A stretch of DNA of 16,072 nucleotides. It comes from Thermoleophilia bacterium (GTDB taxonomy: Bacteria > Actinomycetota > Thermoleophilia > Gaiellales > Gaiellaceae). Within the stretch, counting starts at the first letter, position 1. Each line of letters opens with the position of its first letter. The position numbers and the translations under genes were made by a program. The DNA lies in the NCBI GenBank assembly GCA_025927435.1, contig JAICLM010000019.1, positions 1 through 16,072 of the forward strand, in the 5' to 3' direction. Shown here piece by piece: positions 11,988 to 16,072 of the stretch. The notes under the pieces are model-generated. The model was not told the DNA's origin. It made no database searches and worked only from the letters and a program-made list of their open reading frames with translations.

Positions 11988-14081
11988 GTGGCAACGGTTC
12001 GCGCCCGCAAACGCAACGGTGCAGCCGCCGAGCGGCTGATCAACCGCGAGCTCTCGTTCCTCGACTACGACGCGCGCCTGCTCGAGCTGGCCCGCGACGA
12101 GACCCTGCCGCTGCTCGAGCGCGTCTTCTTCCTCAAGGTCTCGGCCGAGATGCTGGACGAGTTCTTCATGGTGCGCGTCGCCGGGCTCACGGGCCAGACC
12201 GCGGCCGGCGTGAGCACGCGCGGGCCGGACGGGCGAACGCCCCGGCAGACGCTCGACGATGCCCGAGCGCGGGTGCTCGAGCTGTACGCCGGCCAGGCGG
12301 ATCTGTGGAGGAAGCGCCTTTGCCCCGCGCTCGCTGAGGAGCGAATCGAGGTCTCGAGCGTCGAGGAGCTGGCACCGGAGGAGCTCGCCGAGCTCGACGA
12401 CCGCTTCGAGCGCGACGTCTTCCCGGTGCTGACACCGCTCGCGGTCGGGCCCGGCCAGCCGTTCCCGTACATCTCGGCGCTCTCGATCAGCCTCGGCCTC
12501 TTCGTCGCCGACCCGGAGACCGGCGAGGAGCGCTTCGCGCGGGTCAAGGTGCCCGAGGGCCTGCCTCGATTCTTTTCCGTCGGCGGCAGAGGCCGCTTCG
12601 TGCCGTTGGAGCGAGTGCTCTCGCACTACCTGCCCGAGCTCTTCCCCGGGATGGAGATCCTGGAGCGGTCGCTCTTCCGGGTGACGCGCGACGGCGATCT
12701 CGAGGTCGCGGACGAGGCCGACGACCTGCTCGAGGCGGTCGAGCTCCAGCTCCGGCGCGCGCGATTCGGTGGGGTGACGCGGCTCGAGGTCTCGGAGTCG
12801 ATGTCGGAAGAGATGCTGGAGCAGCTCCAGGAGGGGCTGCGCGTCCCCGACGAGCTCGTCTATCCGCTCGACGGGATGCTCGACCTGGCCGACCTCGCCG
12901 AGCTCTACCGGCTCGACCGCCCCGATCTCAAGAACGATCCGTGGGTCCCTCAGGCACGGCCGCCGTGGAACTCGGTCGAGTCCGCCGCCGAGCAGTTCGC
13001 CGCGATTCGCGCCGGCGACCTTCTCGTCCACCACCCCTACGACTCGTTCGCGAGCAGCTTCGAGTCCTTCGTCGACCGCGCGGCGGCCGATCCCGAGGTG
13101 ATTGCCATCAAGTCGACGGTGTACCGGACGAGCGACGACACGCCGCTCGTGCCCGCGCTCGTCGACGCCGCGGAGCGCGGCAAGCAGACGGTCTGTCTCG
13201 TCGAGATCAAGGCTCGCGGCGACGAGCGCCGCAACATCGAGTCGTCGCGCTCGCTCGAACAGGCCGGTGTCCACATCGTCTACGGCTTCCCGGGGCTCAA
13301 GATCCACGCCAAGACGACGCTCGTCGTACGGCGTGAAGCCGGCGGGCTGCGGCGCTACGTCCATCTGGGCACCGGGAACTACAACGCCGTCACCGCCCGC
13401 GTCTACGAGGACTTCGGGCTCTTCACGGCCGACGAGGAGATCGCCGCCGACGTCGCCGACCTCTTCAACCACCTGACCGGGTTCGGGCGACCGGGCCGCT
13501 TCCGCAAGCTGCTCGTGGCGCCGTTCACGCTCCACGAGCGGCTGATCGAGGAGATCCGGCTGGTCGCCGGAGCGGCCGAGGCCGGGAAGAAGGCGCGGAT
13601 CCGGATCAAGGTCAACGGCCTGACCCATCCGCAGGTGATCGACGAGCTCTACGCGGCGTCCGCAGCCGGCGCGCGGATCGATCTCCTCGTGCGCGGCGTG
13701 TGCTCGCTGAGGCCCGGCGTGCCGGAGCTGAGCGAGAACATCCGCGTGCGCAGCGTGATCGGCCGCTTCCTCGAGCACAGCCGCCTCTTCGCCTTCGAGG
13801 GCAACGGCCGCAGCGTCGCGTTCATGGGTAGCGCCGACCTGATGCCGCGCAACCTCGACCACCGCGTCGAGGTCGTGACTCCGATCGAGGACCCGGCGCT
13901 GCAGGCCGAGCTCTCCTCCACGTTCGAGGCTCTGTGGCGCGACACCGCGACCTCGTTCGAGCTCGACACGGGCGGAACCTGGCGCCGGGTCGAGCGGAAG
14001 AAGGACGAACGCCCGCGCTCCGGCCAGCAGACGCTGATGCGGCGCGCGCGGCGGCGGATCTCGCTCGCGCGCGGCGTTTAG
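11988..14081 (+). CDS. ppk1: Polyphosphate kinase PPK1
   Basis: This 697-aa enzyme reversibly transfers the gamma-phosphate of ATP to a growing polyphosphate chain; the length is normal for PPK1. The N domain begins LINRELSFLDYDARLLELA and continues with FLKVSAEMLDEFFMVRVAGL. The head domain has VFPVLTPLAVGPGQPFPYIS. The phospholipase-D-like catalytic domains carry LLVHHPYDSFASSFE and IAIKSTVYRTSDD, then IHAKTTLV with H440 in the position of the autophosphorylated E. coli H435. FLEHSRLFAFEG with H597 and GSADLMPRNLDHRVEV follow. The start is GTG 11988, 41 bases after the kinase stop, with a -10 box six bases upstream. The Ppx/GppA gene follows after about 35 bases. Enzymes for making, spending and degrading polyphosphate are thus next to each other. 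Confidence 0.98.
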   Translation: MATVRARKRNGAAAERLINRELSFLDYDARLLELARDETLPLLERVFFLKVSAEMLDEFFMVRVAGLTGQTAAGVSTRGPDGRTPRQTLDDARARVLELYAGQADLWRKRLCPALAEERIEVSSVEELAPEELAELDDRFERDVFPVLTPLAVGPGQPFPYISALSISLGLFVADPETGEERFARVKVPEGLPRFFSVGGRGRFVPLERVLSHYLPELFPGMEILERSLFRVTRDGDLEVADEADDLLEAVELQLRRARFGGVTRLEVSESMSEEMLEQLQEGLRVPDELVYPLDGMLDLADLAELYRLDRPDLKNDPWVPQARPPWNSVESAAEQFAAIRAGDLLVHHPYDSFASSFESFVDRAAADPEVIAIKSTVYRTSDDTPLVPALVDAAERGKQTVCLVEIKARGDERRNIESSRSLEQAGVHIVYGFPGLKIHAKTTLVVRREAGGLRRYVHLGTGNYNAVTARVYEDFGLFTADEEIAADVADLFNHLTGFGRPGRFRKLLVAPFTLHERLIEEIRLVAGAAEAGKKARIRIKVNGLTHPQVIDELYAASAAGARIDLLVRGVCSLRPGVPELSENIRVRSVIGRFLEHSRLFAFEGNGRSVAFMGSADLMPRNLDHRVEVVTPIEDPALQAELSSTFEALWRDTATSFELDTGGTWRRVERKKDERPRSGQQTLMRRARRRISLARGV

Positions 14082-14102
14082 TCCGTCTTCCGATCGCGGA
14101 CC

Positions 14103-14108
14103 TACGAT
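14103..14108 (+). promoter_or_regulatory. -10 box deciding the start of ppx
   Basis: TACGAT lies eight bases before ATG 14117 but only two before ATG 14111. RNA would therefore start at or next to 14117, making that the likely leaderless start. It gives MRVGVIDVGSNT, the usual beginning of the family. Confidence 0.5.
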
Positions 14109-14116
14109 GAATGGAC

Positions 14117-14965
14117 ATGCGCGTCGGAGTCATCGACGTCGGGTCGAACACGACTCGGCTGCTCGTCGCGAGCCCGGAACAGAGCGGTCTCGAGCCGCTG
14201 GAGACGCGGAAGGAGCGGCTCGCGCTCGGCGCGGAGATCGAGCGGCACGGCGCCCTGTCGGACGTCCACCTTGCAGCCGTGACGAAGGCGGTGCGCGGCA
14301 TGGCCGGGGTGGCACGGCGCAAGCGGGTCGCGTCGCTCGACGTCTTCCTCACTGCGCCCGGCCGGCAGGCGACGAACTCGGCCGAGGTCGTCGCGGCGCT
14401 GTCGCGAGCGGCGCGCGTCCAGGCACGGGTCTTGACGAAGGAGGAAGAGGGCACCCTCGCCTACCGCGGCGCGGTTCTCACAGCCGAGGCTGCCCTGCCT
14501 GCGCGGATCGCGGTCTGCGACATCGGAGGCGCCTCGACGGAGATCGCCGTCGGGGATCCGGACGGCGACCCGGACTGGGTCGCGTCGGTCGATCTCGGCT
14601 CCTTGCGGCTGACGGCTCGTCCTGCGGACATGCGCTCCGAGGCCCGGAATGCGTTCGCTCGTCTCGACCCGCCCGAGGCCGAGGCCGCACTCGTCGTGGG
14701 GGGCAGCGCGCGCGCCGCGCGCCGGCTCGTGGGCGCAGAGCTCGGGGAGGCAGAGTTGGCCGAGGCGCTTCGGATCGTCGAGACGACGCCGCCACGCGAA
14801 GTCGCCCGGCATTTCGGCGTCGATCGCGCCCGGGCGGAGATCCTGCCGGCGGGGGTCATCCTGCTCGCCGAGGTGCAGCGCAAGCTCGGCGTGCCGCTGC
14901 GCGTGTGCGGGGGCGGCATCCGCGAGGGCGCTGTGCTCGCCTCGCTCGAGGCGCTCGCGGCCTAG
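14117..14965 (+). CDS. ppx: Ppx/GppA family phosphatase (exopolyphosphatase or pppGpp phosphatase)
   Basis: This 282-aa enzyme belongs to the ASKHA-fold Ppx/GppA family, which removes terminal phosphate from polyphosphate or from pppGpp. The first phosphate loop is VIDVGSNTTRLLVA (5-18). The catalytic-Glu region is LTKEEEGTLAYRG (106-118), the second phosphate loop CDIGGASTEIAVG (134-146), and adenosine-type motifs VVGGSAR and VCGGGIREGAVLA lie near the end. It has the short two-lobe form without the extra C-terminal helical domain of E. coli Ppx, as in the shorter actinobacterial Ppx proteins. Position directly after ppk1 favours exopolyphosphatase, but GppA activity cannot be excluded. I prefer ATG 14117 to ATG 14111, two codons earlier, because of the upstream -10 box. 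Its stop shares CTAG with the converging sixA-like gene. Confidence 0.93.
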   Translation: MRVGVIDVGSNTTRLLVASPEQSGLEPLETRKERLALGAEIERHGALSDVHLAAVTKAVRGMAGVARRKRVASLDVFLTAPGRQATNSAEVVAALSRAARVQARVLTKEEEGTLAYRGAVLTAEAALPARIAVCDIGGASTEIAVGDPDGDPDWVASVDLGSLRLTARPADMRSEARNAFARLDPPEAEAALVVGGSARAARRLVGAELGEAELAEALRIVETTPPREVARHFGVDRARAEILPAGVILLAEVQRKLGVPLRVCGGGIREGAVLASLEALAA

Positions 14966-15366
14966 ACCTTCGGCGGCGAGATCTCTCGCGCGACCCGCCC
15001 GTCTCGCACCACCACCGCCGCGGCCTTCTTCAAGCCGCGATCGAGCAGCTCGTGGATGACGTCGCCGTGGGTACAGGACACCACTCCGTCCTCCTCGAGC
15101 AGTGCGATCGCTGCCCGGCCCGAGCCCTCCGCGAGCCGGTCGTCGAGCTCTACCGGAACGCCGAGCGCAGCCGCGAGGGGCTCCACCGTCTGAACGCAGC
15201 GGGCATACGGGCTCGAAACGACGCGCCGCACGCCGAGCGGGCGCAGAAGCTCCACGAGCTCTGCGGATTCACGGAGTCCGCGGGCGTCGAGGGGTCGCAG
15301 CCGGTCGGGGCCGTTCCAGTCGTCCCTTTCGCCGGCCGAGGCGTGGCGCAGCAGCACGCTCGTCAC
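14962..15366 (-). CDS. SixA-type histidine phosphatase
   Basis: This 134-aa protein is a short histidine-phosphatase (phosphoglycerate-mutase-like) domain. RHASAGE at 7-13 holds the phospho-acceptor H8 and R7. SSPYARCVQT at 51-60 supplies R56, the acidic E80 follows, and CTHGD at 98-102 gives the second catalytic H100. SixA-class enzymes remove phosphate from phosphohistidine. In Mycobacterium tuberculosis MutT1 a similar domain is fused behind a Nudix domain. Here the Nudix gene is separate and immediately upstream, joined by a GTGA overlap. GTG 15366 is chosen for that coupling; another GTG lies three codons further in. Likely substrates are a phosphohistidine protein or the nucleotide product of the Nudix enzyme; the sequence does not decide. 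It is the last gene of the CHAD-Nudix-SixA operon. Confidence 0.92.
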   Translation of the reverse strand: MTSVLLRHASAGERDDWNGPDRLRPLDARGLRESAELVELLRPLGVRRVVSSPYARCVQTVEPLAAALGVPVELDDRLAEGSGRAAIALLEEDGVVSCTHGDVIHELLDRGLKKAAAVVVRDGRVAREISPPKV

Positions 15367-15770
15367 AGCCGCTCCAGCAACGGCACGTCGCGCGACCAGC
15401 TGAGCAGCCGCGCCGCCTCGTCGGGGACCTCCCAGCGGATCTCGTCCACCTCGTCGTCTGGAACGAACTCTCCGTGCATCGCGTGCATCCGCCAGTAGCG
15501 GACGAGCTTCGGCCGGCCCTTTCCGTCGACGTAGCTCGTCCGGCCGACCTCATCGAGGAGCTCACAACGGAGACCGGTCTCCTCCTCGACCTCGCGCAGC
15601 GCGCATGCCTCGTCGGATTCGCCCGCCTCGCACTTGCCCTTCGGGAAGCTCCAGTCGTCGTATTTCGGCCGGTGCACGAGCAGCACCCTGCCGTCCCGCA
15701 CGACGAGCCCACCGGCCGCGCGGACGACCGTCAGATCGCGTTGCGGAGCTTCCGCCACGCCTCCGGCCAC
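15363..15770 (-). CDS. Nudix hydrolase (MutT-like)
   Basis: This 135-aa pyrophosphatase carries a complete Nudix box at residues 45-67: G45, E51, REVEEETG at 59-66, then Leu, matching GX5EX7REUXEEXGU. The VRAAGGLVVRDGRVLLVHRP lead-in and YDDWSFPKGK are characteristic of the domain of MutT1 and of diadenosine-polyphosphate hydrolases. Substrates could be oxidised nucleotides, Ap4A-type dinucleotides or a nucleotide linked to polyphosphate metabolism. The start is GTG 15770 with a weak GAGGCGAG upstream, giving a 40-base overlap with the end of the CHAD gene; GTG 15758 is the alternative. The next gene encodes the histidine-phosphatase domain that is fused to this type of Nudix in mycobacteria. 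Confidence 0.94.
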   Translation of the reverse strand: MAGGVAEAPQRDLTVVRAAGGLVVRDGRVLLVHRPKYDDWSFPKGKCEAGESDEACALREVEEETGLRCELLDEVGRTSYVDGKGRPKLVRYWRMHAMHGEFVPDDEVDEIRWEVPDEAARLLSWSRDVPLLERL

Positions 15771-16072
15771 GCAGCTCTCGCCTCGCTGCGCCGCCGCTCC
15801 TCCCGCTCGACGAGGCGGCCGGCAACGAGCGCCTGCTGCGGCGCCGCGGCCATCGCGAGGTCCCGCAGCCGCTCGGCGGCGACGACCGCGTCCTGGTGCT
15901 CGCCCAGAACGTCCTGCAGCTTCTTCGCGCGCTGCACGAGCTTCCTCCGGCCGGCGAGCTCGGCTGCGTACCGGACGCGCTTGCCCTTCTTCCGCACGGC
16001 GTGCAGCTCCTCGTCGGCGGGCTCCGCGGAGAGCCGTCTGACGGACTTGCGCATCTTGCCGACTGCCGCGTC
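15731..16072 (-). CDS. CHAD-domain protein, C-terminal 113 residues (5' end outside window)
   Basis: Only the last 113 residues are in the window; the frame is open to the right edge, so the ATG at 16054 is internal. The pattern is that of a CHAD domain: HAVRKKGKRVRYAAELAG with a conserved His and an Arg/Lys-rich helix, then VQRAKKLQDVLGEHQDAVVAAERL, which matches the helix carrying the second conserved His. The protein is very basic. CHAD domains are helical bundles that bind polyphosphate through these His, Arg and Lys residues, and often sit near polyphosphate genes, as here beside ppk1 and ppx. Whether a CYTH (triphosphatase) domain precedes it cannot be seen. It ends at TGA 15731, overlapping the Nudix gene. 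Confidence 0.88.
   Translation of the reverse strand, partial: DAAVGKMRKSVRRLSAEPADEELHAVRKKGKRVRYAAELAGRRKLVQRAKKLQDVLGEHQDAVVAAERLRDLAMAAAPQQALVAGRLVEREERRRSEARAAWPEAWRKLRNAI

Noticed and set aside
11703..13862. A 719-codon open frame on the minus strand opposite ppk1
   Set aside because: It is antisense to a clear PPK1 with all motifs. Its product is repetitive Arg/Glu/Asp/Val-rich sequence without domains, the usual shadow of a GC-rich gene.
14107..15498. A 463-codon plus-strand frame covering ppx and sixA in another frame
   Set aside because: It spans two real genes on different strands, has shadow-type composition and matches no family.
1..16072. tRNA, rRNA, insertion sequence, prophage or CRISPR elements
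   Set aside because: I saw no transposase or integrase motifs, terminal repeats, tRNA-like cloverleaf or regularly spaced repeats; the gene order looks like ordinary chromosomal core and metabolic regions.

Overview
The window is a GC-rich, gene-dense bacterial chromosome segment with no mobile-element, tRNA, rRNA or CRISPR signal. Codons ending in G/C, frequent ATGA/GTGA start-stop overlaps, GTG starts and several promoters of leaderless type point to a high-GC actinobacterial lineage. The protein style suggests the Thermoleophilia (Gaiellales/Solirubrobacterales), but this placement is inference.

Region 1 (1-5575) is a complete CUT1-type carbohydrate import locus. On the minus strand, in transcription order, are a GntR/HutC regulator (4313-3591), a secreted sugar-binding protein (3428-2181), two permeases (about 2173-1199 and 1202-366) and a probable sugar-processing barrel protein that leaves the window (358-1). 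The ABC ATPase (4403-5575) is divergent from the regulator. The short regulator/ATPase spacer holds back-to-back promoters over one palindrome. A DasR dre-like site lies in the binding-protein promoter region, so an amino-sugar or chito-oligosaccharide role is a reasonable hypothesis. A perfect 17-bp hairpin lies just after the binding-protein gene, at the start of a permease that has no ATG, GTG or TTG start.

Region 2 (5572-8461) holds a small Cys-motif protein, a 1-Cys peroxiredoxin with its own ribosome-binding site and terminator hairpin, and a PAS-GGDEF-EAL c-di-GMP enzyme with both catalytic domains apparently intact.

Region 3 (8466-10749, minus strand) is a translationally coupled three-gene operon: a thioredoxin-reductase-like flavoprotein with an N-terminal cyclic-nucleotide-binding fold but no CxxC, then a ZnF-UBP protein, then a GFA-type zinc protein.

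Region 4 (10829-16072) is centred on polyphosphate and nucleotide/phosphate metabolism. On the plus strand are a VOC-fold protein, a polyphosphate-glucokinase-like ROK kinase, polyphosphate kinase PPK1 and a Ppx/GppA phosphatase. Convergent to these is an operon of a CHAD protein (partial), a Nudix hydrolase and a SixA-type histidine phosphatase. These genes could together make polyphosphate, break it down, spend it on glucose and bind it. The Nudix and SixA genes look like the two halves of mycobacterial MutT1 encoded separately.
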